NCBI GenBank assembly: GCA_016927755.1
Contig: JAFGLZ010000008.1
Location: forward strand, 1 to 53,063
Origin: Phycisphaerae bacterium
Lineage (GTDB): Bacteria > Planctomycetota > Phycisphaerae > UBA1845 > JAFGLZ01
Direction of reading: 5' to 3'
DNA: 53,063 bases
Shown here: one piece after another, positions 33,516-42,660 of the stretch
How the letters are laid out: each line of letters opens with the position of its first letter
How positions within the stretch are numbered: the stretch's first letter is position 1
Notes under the pieces: model-generated
Told to the model about the DNA's origin: nothing
The model's database searches: none
Seen by the model: only the letters and a program-made list of their open reading frames with translations
Program-made: the position numbers and the translations under genes

Positions 33516-34826
33516 CTAGAGTCGAGTGGATCGCCGTCGCATGACGAATCCGAAGATCGACAGCCCAATGACCAGCAAGGGCAGCGCCTGACCGGCGCCG
33601 CTGCCGCACTTGAAGACCGCCGTGACTTCCCGATCCGTGTCCAGCACCAGCGTTAGGGCCTCATTGCTGTCCAGAACGGCGTGATTGGCATCTCCCGCGT
33701 GGTTCGGGTCGAAGATCTCCCAGTGTCGAAACTCCCTCCCCTCGACGGGCTCGGCCGTGAGCGTTACCTCGGTCCCCGTGTCGAACTGGAGCGTGTTGGC
33801 GTCATCGGGAGGCGGATCGATGCTGACGCTGCCCCATAGCTCGTTGACGATATTGAGAGTGAGCGTGACCGGTGCGGGGGGGGCGTTCCATTCGTAGTAG
33901 AGCGGGTGCTCGGCATAGCCGAAGTCCATGTAGTAGAAGCTGGGAACGTAGATCGTCTCCGGAATGTAAGGAGTGTAGTTGGCGTCTGACGGGTTCGTGA
34001 AATCGTGCCAGGCCGCGCAGTCGAAGATCTCGTAGATACTGAAAACGCCGTCGCCATTGAAGTCCGTCGGCGTGATGCCGCCCTCGATCGCGTTGAGCAG
34101 TTGCACGCCGAGAAAACCGGTCGTGATGTCGAAGCCGTCTCCAGCGGTGAGCGTACTCAAGTGGACCGCGTTGGGCCACGTCGAGCCTCTCAGATTGTGG
34201 AAGTTGTTCCTCATGTCATCGATCAGCCCGCCGCTGTAGCACATCGTCATGATGACGTCCAATCGCTCGATCGGGCTGCTGCTGTATCCGTTGTTGTTGA
34301 TCTGGTTGAGGCAGTTGGACACGAATGCGTAATCCCACACCAGACCGTCGGCGAGCTGCACCCTCATGCTGTTCGGGTCCGACGACAAGCCCCTGGCGCC
34401 GTGACCCCCGAAGATGATCATCAGGTTCTTGGGCGTGCTCGGATCGTTCCACATCCGCTGACCGATGGTCTGGAACACGCTCGAGACCTGGGCCTGCGTC
34501 GCGGGCAGATCGTCGAACAGCCCCTGTGTCCAGTTGTCCACGTTCAATCCTGAGTCCACCAGGATCCAAACGTTGTTCGGATCGAAACCGTACGTCTGCG
34601 TCAGCGTGAGATAGCACTGGCGGAGCATCGTCTTGATCGTGTTGTCGATCAGGCCGTCTTCCACGTGACTGTTGCCGCAGATCACGACGCCGTAGCCGTC
34701 GGTTGGGAACTCCTGCGAGGCGTTCGGGTCCAGGTCCGCCCGTGCACCGGCCACGCCCACCACGCCGAGAGTCAAGACGATCGCTGCCGTCCGCGCCAAA
34801 CTTCCCGTCATCTTGAGACCATGCAT
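33516..34826 (-). CDS. Secreted clan CD (caspase/legumain-like) cysteine protease with EF-hand and C-terminal anchor
   Basis: A signal peptide (about 1-30) is followed by a caspase-fold core. The strand 'NLMIIFGGHGARG' gives a catalytic His142, and 'DVIMTMCYSGGLIDDM' gives Cys196. This His-Gly then Cys order fits clan CD peptidases; C13 legumain is the closest match I recall. A 12-residue EF-hand calcium loop lies at 255-266 ('DFNGDGVFSIYE'). A beta domain like the InlB/bacterial repeat follows at about 320-405 ('GTEVTLTAEPVEGREFRHWE'). The end has Cys-Gly, a membrane segment and 'RRRSTRL', resembling C-terminal sorting tags. Total 436 aa. It converges on the Tad locus. Catalytic activity is inferred. 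Confidence 0.8.
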   Translation of the reverse strand: MHGLKMTGSLARTAAIVLTLGVVGVAGARADLDPNASQEFPTDGYGVVICGNSHVEDGLIDNTIKTMLRQCYLTLTQTYGFDPNNVWILVDSGLNVDNWTQGLFDDLPATQAQVSSVFQTIGQRMWNDPSTPKNLMIIFGGHGARGLSSDPNSMRVQLADGLVWDYAFVSNCLNQINNNGYSSSPIERLDVIMTMCYSGGLIDDMRNNFHNLRGSTWPNAVHLSTLTAGDGFDITTGFLGVQLLNAIEGGITPTDFNGDGVFSIYEIFDCAAWHDFTNPSDANYTPYIPETIYVPSFYYMDFGYAEHPLYYEWNAPPAPVTLTLNIVNELWGSVSIDPPPDDANTLQFDTGTEVTLTAEPVEGREFRHWEIFDPNHAGDANHAVLDSNEALTLVLDTDREVTAVFKCGSGAGQALPLLVIGLSIFGFVMRRRSTRL

Positions 34827-35035
34827 GTCCCATACCCCTGTTAGCTTCTGCTAACTCTTCCGTTATACATAAACCTGTGGAAAACGCCGGTGTGAGGATC
34901 TCCCTCCTGCTTAACAGTATGCTCGCCCCGGCCGCGTTTCCACATCATAACTGAAACGGGCCTAGCCGCAAATGGGTATGTTCGTGGTCTTGGATGCCCT
35001 CCAGCCCAGCGCCGGTACGCCAAAAGCAGACACCC

Positions 35036-37714
35036 TCACGATCCGCCGGCCGCCTTGAGCAGGCTCTTGGCCTCCTCATCGCCGGGGTCGAGCTCCAGGG
35101 CCTTCTGATACTGCGGAATGGCCTCTGCTTGTTTCCCTTGTGCCGCAAGGACTTGTCCCAGCTTGCAGTACGCCTTGGCGAACCGGGGGTTCAGTTCGAT
35201 GGACCGTCGGAGAGACTTGATCCCCTCCTCGTAGGCCCCGAGGTTGGCGTAAACCAAGCCGAGGTTGTAGTGGTCCTTGCCCGAGTTTGGACGAGAGGCC
35301 ACCGCGCGTCTCATGACTGGCAGAGCGGCCTGGAACTGACCGGTCTGCGCTAGGAATAGGCCGGCTCGAGACAGGGCATCCGCGTTGCTCGGATCGAGCC
35401 GCAGGGCCTCCATGTAAGCCTTGGCGGCATCCTGGACCTGACGCCGTGCCGCGAGCGAGGTCCCAAGCTCGCAGTGCAACTCCGCCGAGTTCGGCGAGAG
35501 CGCAATCCCCTGGCGAAGGTAACGCTCGGATTGGTCGTACTGCTTCTCCTGGTTGAGCAAGCGCCCGAGCTTGAGCAGGAGATCCGCCGAGGGCTTCTCC
35601 GCGGCGGCCTTGCGGAGTCGCTCGATGGCCTCGGTCGGATTGCCGGTCGCCTGGCTGAACGACGCGGCGACCTCCGCGATCACGGGATTCGTGGGATCCG
35701 CATCGAGCGCCTTGGCCAGATACTCCCCGGCCTCCTTGACGCGACCCGCCTTACGGTGAACGTTGCTGATGCCCAGGTACGCCATCCCCGCGTTGATGCC
35801 TCGTCCGCATTCCAGCGCGTACCGGAAGCGCTTCAGGGCCTCGTCCTCTCGGCCTTCCTGAAGATCGACGCTGCCCATGCCGATCAAGGCCGTCGTGCTT
35901 CGCGGGTCGATGTCGAGCGCTTGCCTGTACGCGGATCGACCCTTCTCGAGGTCCCCCTTGAGCACATGGATCGAGCCCACCCCCGCCCACGACTCCGCCG
36001 CCTCGTGGCCGTACGTCGCCGCCTTCCGGAAACACGCCAGACTCTCGTCCAGCTTGCCGAGCTGGCGGTAAATCTGACCGGCGACGTGAAGCCCCTCGGC
36101 GTCCCTGGGACTCAGCGCCAGATAGGCCCGAACCTGCTCCTCGGCCTCGGCGTACTGCCTCTCGATCAGCTTGTTCTGTGCCGCGACCAAGATGAGATTG
36201 GCCTTGATCATGTCTTTCGGATCCGGCAGGGGTTCGGCCCGCGACGTCGTCGGCCCGGACGTCGCCCAGGGACCCGACGTCGGACCCGATGTCGCGCCGG
36301 AAATGACGTAGCCTAGCGACAAGAGCCTGGCGCGGGTCGCCGCATCCGCCGTCAGCGTCGGCTTGACCGATGAGACCGCCGACGGGTCGTTCCCCAGCAC
36401 CGCCCTGAGCTCGTTGAATATCGTGGACGCCAGTCTCCGCTTTGAGTCGTACAGGTTGTTCAACTCCCGAGGATCCGCACGAAGGTCATACAGCTCCGGC
36501 TGCGGGGCGTGGATGTACTTGTAGTCTTCGTGGCGGATACCCAGCAGCGGCGACCAGTTGTGTGAGAACTTGGGGTAGAGCGTCTCGATGTAGACCGACC
36601 TCGTCGATCCCGAAGGAACGTCGAGAAGGCTCGTGCCGTCCGCGCCCTCGAGCGCCGGCAGTCCCAGCGTGGCCAGGACCGTCGGTACGATGTCGACCGT
36701 GCCGACCTGACGCGACACGACTCGATTCTGCGGGAACGGCGCGGGACCGCTGAAGATGAGCGGTATGTGCTGCGTCGCGTCGTAGATGAACATGGCGTGC
36801 GTCTTCTCGCCGTGTTCGCCCAGGCTCTCGCCGTGGTCGCTCGTGAAGATAACCAGCGTTCGCTGCCGAACCCCCAGCTCCTCCAGCGCCGAGAGGAGGC
36901 GGCTGAGTTCGGCGTCCACGTACGCGATCTCGCCGTCGTACGGGTTGGACGCGTACTGCTGGCGCCACGGCTCCGGCGGATCGTAGGGCAGGTGAGGGTC
37001 GAAATAGTGCACGAAGAGGAAGAACTTGCCCCCCGCATGCTCGCGCAGCCAGGCGATGGCCGGCTCGTTGACCTGCGCCGCGCGTCGCTCCCGATAGCCG
37101 AACTGTGTCGGGGAGTCGCCGCCCGATACATCGTCGTTGTACATGTCGAATCCGCGGTTCAGCCCGAACTTCGTATCCAGAACGTACGCGCCGATCACCG
37201 CGCCCGTCGCGTAACCGTGACGCTTGAGCCGCTGCCCGAGCGTCTCCACCCCGTCACGAAGCCGGAACAGCCCGTTCGAACGGACGCCGTGGTGGGGGGG
37301 AATCAGGCCGGTCAACATGCTCGTATGCCCCGGCAGCGTGATCGGAACCGGCGTGATGGCCTGCTGGAAGAGCACCCCTTGCCGCGCCAATCCGTCGATG
37401 GTCGGTGTTCGGATCTGGGCGTTGCCGTAGCAGCCGATCCGGTCGGCGCGGGTCGTATCCGCGCTGACGAGCAAGACGTTCCAGTCCTTGAGCGCTCCCG
37501 GTTCGAGTTGGATCCGATTGGCGGGAGTACCACGGAACACGACGATGCCCGGTAGGCTCGGCTGCGACGGGGTGATCCACCAGTAGATCCCCCCGCCCAC
37601 GAGAAGTGCGACGATGGCGACCGCGATCAGAATCGCCACGAGGCCCAGCACGCGGTTCGGGCGGTCATCGCGATCACCTGATGCATCTTGTGAAGCGTCT
37701 GCGTTCTGGTTCAT
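35036..37714 (-). CDS. Membrane-anchored sulfatase-like domain fused to TPR repeats
   Basis: From ATG 37714 (892 aa) an N-terminal membrane anchor (about 22-46) precedes a sulfatase-fold domain (about 75-430) with metal motifs 'NVLLVSADTTRADRIGCYGN' and 'VIFTSDHGESLGEHGEKTH'. As in the other sulfatase-like protein of this window, the nucleophile position is Thr ('ITLPGHTSMLTG', Thr126), not the Cys/Ser of formylglycine sulfatases. After a Thr/Ser/Pro linker come about eleven TPR repeats to the C-terminus ('AKAYCKLGQVLAAQGKQAEA'). An upstream in-frame start (37915) is unsupported. It may act as an envelope assembly factor whose TPR part binds a partner; substrate unknown. Confidence 0.88.
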   Translation of the reverse strand: MNQNADASQDASGDRDDRPNRVLGLVAILIAVAIVALLVGGGIYWWITPSQPSLPGIVVFRGTPANRIQLEPGALKDWNVLLVSADTTRADRIGCYGNAQIRTPTIDGLARQGVLFQQAITPVPITLPGHTSMLTGLIPPHHGVRSNGLFRLRDGVETLGQRLKRHGYATGAVIGAYVLDTKFGLNRGFDMYNDDVSGGDSPTQFGYRERRAAQVNEPAIAWLREHAGGKFFLFVHYFDPHLPYDPPEPWRQQYASNPYDGEIAYVDAELSRLLSALEELGVRQRTLVIFTSDHGESLGEHGEKTHAMFIYDATQHIPLIFSGPAPFPQNRVVSRQVGTVDIVPTVLATLGLPALEGADGTSLLDVPSGSTRSVYIETLYPKFSHNWSPLLGIRHEDYKYIHAPQPELYDLRADPRELNNLYDSKRRLASTIFNELRAVLGNDPSAVSSVKPTLTADAATRARLLSLGYVISGATSGPTSGPWATSGPTTSRAEPLPDPKDMIKANLILVAAQNKLIERQYAEAEEQVRAYLALSPRDAEGLHVAGQIYRQLGKLDESLACFRKAATYGHEAAESWAGVGSIHVLKGDLEKGRSAYRQALDIDPRSTTALIGMGSVDLQEGREDEALKRFRYALECGRGINAGMAYLGISNVHRKAGRVKEAGEYLAKALDADPTNPVIAEVAASFSQATGNPTEAIERLRKAAAEKPSADLLLKLGRLLNQEKQYDQSERYLRQGIALSPNSAELHCELGTSLAARRQVQDAAKAYMEALRLDPSNADALSRAGLFLAQTGQFQAALPVMRRAVASRPNSGKDHYNLGLVYANLGAYEEGIKSLRRSIELNPRFAKAYCKLGQVLAAQGKQAEAIPQYQKALELDPGDEEAKSLLKAAGGS

Positions 37715-37824
37715 TGGGGCTATCCCGCGATCCTCCGGCACGCCGCTCCGCTTGCCGATCCGCTTCTGCCCAATTCTAGGGCCCGATGCTCGCTCCCGTC
37801 CCGGGGCCCTCGCTCGGCGAGCGG

Positions 37825-39264
37825 CTACGCCCCGCTGGCCTGCCACTGCATCACGATCTCCCTGAACGCCGCCCCGCGCGCCTCGTAGTTGGTGAACATG
37901 TCCCAACTGGCGCACGCCGGCGATAACAGCACCACGTCTCCGCGCCGGGCCGTTCTCCGAGCCAGATCGACCGCCTCCCCAAATGTGTCGGCGTCGAACA
38001 CGACCAGATCGCTGTCCACCTCCAATTTCGCATCGATGGCTTCATGGATCTGTTTGCCCGTCGCGCCGTAGCAGATCGCCGACCGGGCCCGACGCGCCAC
38101 GCATTCCGCCAGGGCCTCATAAGAGGCCCTCTTGTCGTAGCCGCCCAACAGCATGACAGCGGGCCGATCGAACGACGTCATCGCCGTGATGGCCGCTTCC
38201 GGCGTCGTGCTCTTCGAGTCGTTGTAGTACCTCACCCCGTCCACCTCGGCCACGAACTGAAGACGATGGGGCAGGCCCTCGAAGGTCCGCAAGGCCGTCT
38301 CCCACGTCTCGCGCGGCAGCTCCAGTGCCTGTCCCACGGCGAAAGCCGCCGCCGCGTTCATGACGTTGTGCCGACCTGGAAGCCGCAGCGCTAGCCCCTC
38401 CCACGTCTCGACGCGCGTGTCGCCCTCCGCATCGTCGCGCGTGCCCTGTCGGATGACCGTGGGCAGACCCTCTTCATCCAGGCCGTAGAGCCAGACCCCT
38501 TTCAGCCCCCCTAGGATCTCGGCCGTCGCCTGGACCGCCGCCGCGTCTTCCCCGCAGACGATCGCGTGGTCGGTCGCCGGATCCTGCCACTCGAAGATGC
38601 CGCACTTGGCCTGTGCATACGTCTTGAAGTCGCCGTGTCGGTCGAGATGGTTCGGCTGCAGCGACGTGAGCACCGCGATACTCGGGCTGAGCTGAAGTGC
38701 CGCGAGGTCCTCCAACTGGAAACTGGACAGTTCCAGGACCACGAGGTCCTCGGGCCGAATCCGTGGCAGGTCGTCCAGAAGGCTCCGCCCGATGTTGCCG
38801 CCCACCCACACTCCAGGACGCTCCTCCGGCGGCATACGCTCGAACGCCGCGCCGAGCACCTCCCCGATCATCGCCGTCACGGTGCTCTTGCCCACCGAGC
38901 CCGTCACCCCGATGATCCGTCCCGGGCACCGCGGGAAGAATAGGTTCATCTCCGTGGTCCAAGGAATGTTCTGCAGCATCGCCCGCGTGAAGAACTTGCT
39001 CTTGCCCTTGTCGACGGCCGGGTTGACCACCAGCAGATCCGTCTTCCTCAGCAACGCCAGGTCGTGCCCGCCCAGTTGGAACTCCACCTCCAAGCCGGAG
39101 AGCTCCTCGATGGATTCGGCGAGATCGTCGGCGCCGGCCTTGTCCGTGACCGTAACGCTCGCGCCTTGTCCGCGGAGCCACCGCGTCACCCCCGTGCCCC
39201 CGCCGAAGCGTCCCAGTCCCATCACGGTCACATGCTTGCCGGTAAGCGGTTTGGATTCGGGCAT
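37825..39264 (-). CDS. murD: UDP-N-acetylmuramoyl-L-alanine--D-glutamate ligase MurD
   Basis: MurD adds D-Glu to UDP-MurNAc-L-Ala in cytoplasmic peptidoglycan synthesis. The N-terminal Rossmann-like domain ('HVTVMGLGRFGGG'), the ATP-binding central domain and the C-terminal ligase domain are all present. The P-loop is 'GVTGSVGKSTVTAM', with Val where the family usually has Asn. Other hallmarks: 'VVLELSSFQLEDL', 'NHLDRHGDFKTYAQAK' (the Lys expected to be carbamylated), 'LPGRHNVMNAAAA', 'YYNDSKSTTPEAA'. Length (479 aa) is normal. The gene is not in a dcw cluster here; it stands between the sulfatase/TPR gene and pyrF. Confidence 0.95.
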   Translation of the reverse strand: MPESKPLTGKHVTVMGLGRFGGGTGVTRWLRGQGASVTVTDKAGADDLAESIEELSGLEVEFQLGGHDLALLRKTDLLVVNPAVDKGKSKFFTRAMLQNIPWTTEMNLFFPRCPGRIIGVTGSVGKSTVTAMIGEVLGAAFERMPPEERPGVWVGGNIGRSLLDDLPRIRPEDLVVLELSSFQLEDLAALQLSPSIAVLTSLQPNHLDRHGDFKTYAQAKCGIFEWQDPATDHAIVCGEDAAAVQATAEILGGLKGVWLYGLDEEGLPTVIRQGTRDDAEGDTRVETWEGLALRLPGRHNVMNAAAAFAVGQALELPRETWETALRTFEGLPHRLQFVAEVDGVRYYNDSKSTTPEAAITAMTSFDRPAVMLLGGYDKRASYEALAECVARRARSAICYGATGKQIHEAIDAKLEVDSDLVVFDADTFGEAVDLARRTARRGDVVLLSPACASWDMFTNYEARGAAFREIVMQWQASGA

Positions 39265-39476
39265 GTCTCGCTCTGTACGTCCAATGGGGTCACGGGCCGT
39301 CCGGGCCTTGACGTCCAGGCCGGTAGACTCATCTTACATCATGATTGTTTACGATACGACAGACGGGGCGGTTCGCGACGCCTCCGGGGCCCCCCACGCG
39401 ATCAATCCTCTTATCGGACGGGAAACATGCAACGATCGCGCCGAACCCACTCGACGTCGGCATCTCAGGCTGTAAT

Positions 39477-39492
39477 GGGAGCTTCTGCTCCC
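39477..39492 (-). terminator. Hairpin after pyrF
   Basis: gggagc (39477-39482) and gctccc (39487-39492) form a 6-bp stem with a four-base loop, 18 bp downstream of the pyrF stop on the minus strand. It is short and lacks a T-run. The remaining gap to murD (39265-39476) shows nothing else. Confidence 0.4.
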
Positions 39493-39509
39493 TCTGGGGA
39501 CGGATGAAC

Positions 39510-40472
39510 TCACCCGGGCGAGGGCGCGACCTTGGCGACGTCGGCGACGAAGTCCTTGCAGGCCTGCTCGACGCACTTGGCCCACTCACTGGGATACATC
39601 TCGAGGTACTTCATCCCCGCGATTTCCTGGTCATAAGCGTAGATCACGCTGCGAGACGCGGAAACCAGGGCGCCGGTCCCGTCCGACTTGAAGCATGCCG
39701 CTACGTTCTCAGCCGAGGCCCCCTGCACGCCCCAGCCGGGCACGAGGAACAGACAGTGCGGCATCATCGCTCGAAGCTTGATGGCCTGATCGCGATCCGC
39801 CGCCCCCACGACCGCCCCGACCGAGCTGTAGCCGGATTCCCCCACGAGCCCCTCGCCCACGGCCCACTCTTCCACCTTCTGGCCGAGAAGTTCATAAACG
39901 GTCCTGCCGTCGGCCAGCGCCGCGTCCTGCACTTCTGCCGCCGAGGGATTCGTCGTTCGCACGAGGACGAACACGCCCTTGCCCTGCTCTCGGGCCACGT
40001 CGATGAAGGGCTGAACGCCGTCCAGACCCAGGTATCCGTTGACGGTCACGGCGTCGGGGGCGACCAGTCTATCCAGGTCGGCGAAGTCGGGATCCCCGAG
40101 GGCCGAGCGAGCGTACATCTCCGCGGTGCTTCCGATATCGCCGCGCTTCACGTCGCCGATCACGATCAGGTTGACGTTCGCCGCTTCCTCGATCAGCTCG
40201 TAGTACGTCTCGATGCCCTCATGATAGTATCGCTCGAAGAAGGCGATGTTCAGCTTCACGGCCGGTACATAAGGGGCCACGATCCGGATGATCTGTCGGC
40301 AGTACTCTCGCACTGCGTCCAGCGCGGTCTCACTGTCAGCCTCGTCGTTCATCTCCGGGTCTTCGATGATCTCCGCCGGGAGTCGAGCGTAGACCGGATC
40401 GATCCCCACGCAAACAGGCGAACGCTTCTTGGCGATGGCCTCCAACAAGTTGTCCGCGAAGTTCTTGGCCAA
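39510..40472 (-). CDS. pyrF: Orotidine-5'-phosphate decarboxylase, type 2
   Basis: PyrF converts OMP to UMP, the last step of de novo UMP synthesis. It is the longer type-2 form (320 aa; type 1 is about 230-240 aa) found in planctomycetes, actinobacteria and myxobacteria. Hallmarks: 'SPVCVGIDPVYARLP' and the catalytic 'VIGDVKRGDIGSTAEMYA', which carries the Lys and Asp of the decarboxylation site. Others are 'VTVNGYLGLDGVQPFI', 'VFVLVRTTNPSAAEVQD' and 'FLVPGWGVQGA'. The start is TTG 40472 with AAAGGGG upstream; no in-frame ATG lies nearby. It is divergent from pgsA. Confidence 0.94.
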   Translation of the reverse strand: MAKNFADNLLEAIAKKRSPVCVGIDPVYARLPAEIIEDPEMNDEADSETALDAVREYCRQIIRIVAPYVPAVKLNIAFFERYYHEGIETYYELIEEAANVNLIVIGDVKRGDIGSTAEMYARSALGDPDFADLDRLVAPDAVTVNGYLGLDGVQPFIDVAREQGKGVFVLVRTTNPSAAEVQDAALADGRTVYELLGQKVEEWAVGEGLVGESGYSSVGAVVGAADRDQAIKLRAMMPHCLFLVPGWGVQGASAENVAACFKSDGTGALVSASRSVIYAYDQEIAGMKYLEMYPSEWAKCVEQACKDFVADVAKVAPSPG

Positions 40473-40651
40473 AACGCAGCCCCTTTCATCATCCCTTGAA
40501 TATCATGATCAGACATGCCCGAGAGAAGGACATGCCTGTCTCGACCCGCAAACGTAAAACGCCATCGTATCGGTCACCCACTGGGGTTGCAACCAGAAAC
40601 GCACATCAATTCCGCGGAACATGACGCGCTGGCGGCTGTGGCCGGGCGGAA

Positions 40652-40681
40652 TTGCAGTCCTGTGGCGGGTTCCGCTAGAAT
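40652..40681 (+). promoter_or_regulatory. Putative promoter for pgsA-ribBA
   Basis: TTGCAG (40652-40657) and TAGAAT (40676-40681) are separated by 18 nt. Transcription would start near 40688, leaving about 20 nt before ATG 40709. Confidence 0.5.
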
Positions 40682-40708
40682 GGGGGCAACACAGGGGTCC
40701 GTGTATCG

Positions 40709-41344
40709 ATGAGCCGCCTGTCCTGGCCGAACCGAGTCACGCTGGCGCGGATCCTGCTCATCGCCCCGTTCGTGATTGCCCTCATGAGCATTCGCGAATC
40801 GACTTGGGCGCGCTGGGCCGCGCTGGGCATCTTCTTCTTGATGGCCGTCTCGGACGCCCTCGACGGGTGGCTCGCAAGACGGTGGTCGAGTGAGACGCCC
40901 CTTGGCAAGTTCCTTGATCCCCTGGCGGACAAGGTGTTGATCACGTGTGCCGTCGTCTTGCTGGGACATCACGCCACATGCGTGCCGGGCAAGGCCATTC
41001 CCCACGCGGTGGTCGTCGTGGCGATCGGCAAGGACCTCTTCGTGGTTACCGGCTTCCTGCTGGTCTATCTGGTGACGGGGCGCATCTACATCGAGGCACG
41101 CCGAGCCGGCAAATGGTGTACCGGCCTGCAACTGGCGATGGTGGTTGCGGTTCTCCTCTGGCCGGAACTCGAGCGGCTCGGTGAGCCGCTCGGCCGTCTG
41201 CCCGACTTGCTCTGGTGGTCGGCGACAGGGGTCGCCTTGATAGCGGCCGTGGACTACTACCGCCTGGGAACGGCCTATGCCGCCAAAGTCGGCGAGGCGA
41301 CTGCCGCCGACTCGGATTCGGCGAACTCAGAAGGGAAGACATGA
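40709..41344 (+). CDS. pgsA: CDP-diacylglycerol--glycerol-3-phosphate phosphatidyltransferase
   Basis: PgsA makes phosphatidylglycerolphosphate, the committed step to phosphatidylglycerol and cardiolipin, in the inner membrane. The CDP-alcohol phosphotransferase signature is complete ('SDALDGWLARRW' followed by 'TPLGKFLDPLADK', containing D-x2-DG-x2-AR-x8-G-x3-D-x3-D). The opening 'WPNRVTLARILLIAPFVIAL' matches PgsA. About five to six membrane helices and 211 aa fit the family. Other CDP-alcohol transferases are possible but less likely. The stop overlaps the ribBA start as ATGA, so the two are co-translated. Confidence 0.9.
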   Translation: MSRLSWPNRVTLARILLIAPFVIALMSIRESTWARWAALGIFFLMAVSDALDGWLARRWSSETPLGKFLDPLADKVLITCAVVLLGHHATCVPGKAIPHAVVVVAIGKDLFVVTGFLLVYLVTGRIYIEARRAGKWCTGLQLAMVVAVLLWPELERLGEPLGRLPDLLWWSATGVALIAAVDYYRLGTAYAAKVGEATAADSDSANSEGKT

Positions 41345-42576
41345 GCAGCCCATTATGCACGATTGACGAGGCGATCAGCGAGCTCAGACAGGGACGAATG
41401 ATCGTCCTCGTGGACGACGAGGACCGAGAGAACGAGGGCGACTTGGTCTGTGCCGCCTCCATGGTCACGCCCGAGATGATCAACTTCATGCTCAAACACG
41501 CGCGAGGCGTGCTTTGTCTGGCGATGACCAAGGAGCGGTGTGACGCCCTGAACCTCCATCCCCAGGCCCCGGAGAACACCGCTTCACTGGGGACCGCCTT
41601 CATGGTAAGCGTCGATGCGCACCCTCGATTCGGAACCTCCACCGGCGTCTCCGCCTCAGACCGGGCCACGACCATCCGTACCGCCGTGGCTCACGACGCG
41701 CGCCCGGGCGACCTGCTCAGACCCGGCCATATCCACCCCCTCCAGGCTCGCGACGGCGGCGTCCTCGTCCGCGCGGGACAGACCGAGGGAAGTGTCGATA
41801 TCTGCCGCCTGGCCGGGCTGCCCCCCGCTGGGGTGCTCATTGAGATCATGAACGAGGACGGCACGATGGCGCGCGTGCCCGAGTTGACCGAATTCTGCCG
41901 CCGGCACGGTATCAAGATGTGTACCGTCGCCGACCTGATCGAGCATCGGCTGTCGCGGGAGCACTTGGTCAAACGTATCGCAACCTTCCCGATGGACACC
42001 GAGTACGGACAGTTCCGCGTCGTGGCCTATGAGTCGCTCGTCGACAAGGACGCGCAACTCGCCCTCTGCTACGGTGACGTCGGTCAGTTCGGCAAGGATG
42101 GCGCCGCCAAGGACATCGACGAGCCCGTCCTGGTCCGCGTCCACTCCGAGTGCCTCTTCGGAGACGTCTTCGGATCCATGCGATGCGACTGCGGATCCCA
42201 GCTCCACACCGCGATGAGACAGATTGCCGAGGCCGGCCGCGGCGTCCTGGTCTACCTCCGACAGGAGGGCAGGGGGATCGGACTGGCCGCCAAGTGCAAG
42301 GCCTACGCGCTCCAGGACGAAGGACTCGACACCGTTGAGGCCAACGAGGCCCTGGGGCTACCGGCCGACCGGCGAGATTACGGCGTCGGCGCCCAGATCC
42401 TCCGGGACCTCGGGCTCAAACGGCTCCGCATCCTCACAAACAACCCCAAGAAGATCAATCGATTAGAGGTATACGGCATTCAGATTGCCGAACAGGTGCC
42501 GATCATCATACCCCCGAACGAGGTGAATCGCCGCTATCTCGAGACAAAGCGGGATCGCATGGGGCATCTGCTCTAG
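41341..42576 (+). CDS. ribBA: Bifunctional DHBP synthase / GTP cyclohydrolase II
   Basis: The fusion supplies both starting compounds of riboflavin. Residues about 1-205 form 3,4-dihydroxy-2-butanone-4-phosphate synthase ('VDDEDRENEGDLVCAA', 'TGVSASDRATTIRTA', 'RPGHIHPLQARDGGVLVRAG', 'HTEG'-type loop seen as 'QTEGSVD'). Residues about 210-411 form GTP cyclohydrolase II with the zinc site 'SECLFGDVFGSMRCDCG' and the catalytic region 'VYLRQEGRGIGLAAK'. It ends with 'RILTNNPKKINRLEVYGI'. Length (411 aa) is typical. ATG 41341 overlaps the pgsA stop by four bases and has AGAAGGGAAG upstream. Confidence 0.96.
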   Translation: MSSPLCTIDEAISELRQGRMIVLVDDEDRENEGDLVCAASMVTPEMINFMLKHARGVLCLAMTKERCDALNLHPQAPENTASLGTAFMVSVDAHPRFGTSTGVSASDRATTIRTAVAHDARPGDLLRPGHIHPLQARDGGVLVRAGQTEGSVDICRLAGLPPAGVLIEIMNEDGTMARVPELTEFCRRHGIKMCTVADLIEHRLSREHLVKRIATFPMDTEYGQFRVVAYESLVDKDAQLALCYGDVGQFGKDGAAKDIDEPVLVRVHSECLFGDVFGSMRCDCGSQLHTAMRQIAEAGRGVLVYLRQEGRGIGLAAKCKAYALQDEGLDTVEANEALGLPADRRDYGVGAQILRDLGLKRLRILTNNPKKINRLEVYGIQIAEQVPIIIPPNEVNRRYLETKRDRMGHLL

Positions 42577-42630
42577 GCCGGCGCGGTGGATTGATCGCCA
42601 TAACACACGGTCGAAAAGCAACATGAACCG

Positions 42631-42660
42631 TTGCCACGGCCTGCGAGCCCGTGGTATACT
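42631..42660 (+). promoter_or_regulatory. Promoter for rpsA
   Basis: TTGCCA (42631-42636) and TATACT (42655-42660), each close to consensus, are 18 nt apart. Transcription would start near 42667, giving a leader of about 140 nt. No strong Shine-Dalgarno sequence precedes ATG 42808. Confidence 0.6.

Noticed and set aside
34870..34885. DnaA-box-like sequence tgtggaaaa near an intergenic region, as an origin sign
   Set aside because: It is a single site with one mismatch, and there is no dnaA or dnaN and no AT-rich cluster. The nearby dnaB gene does not mark an origin by itself.
20671..37714. Calling the two sulfatase-fold proteins sulfatases
   Set aside because: Both have Thr and His where the formylglycine motif needs Cys/Ser and Arg, so only the fold is supported.
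39345..40499. 384-codon plus-strand frame opposite pyrF
   Set aside because: The minus strand carries a complete type-2 PyrF. The antisense product is not protein-like.
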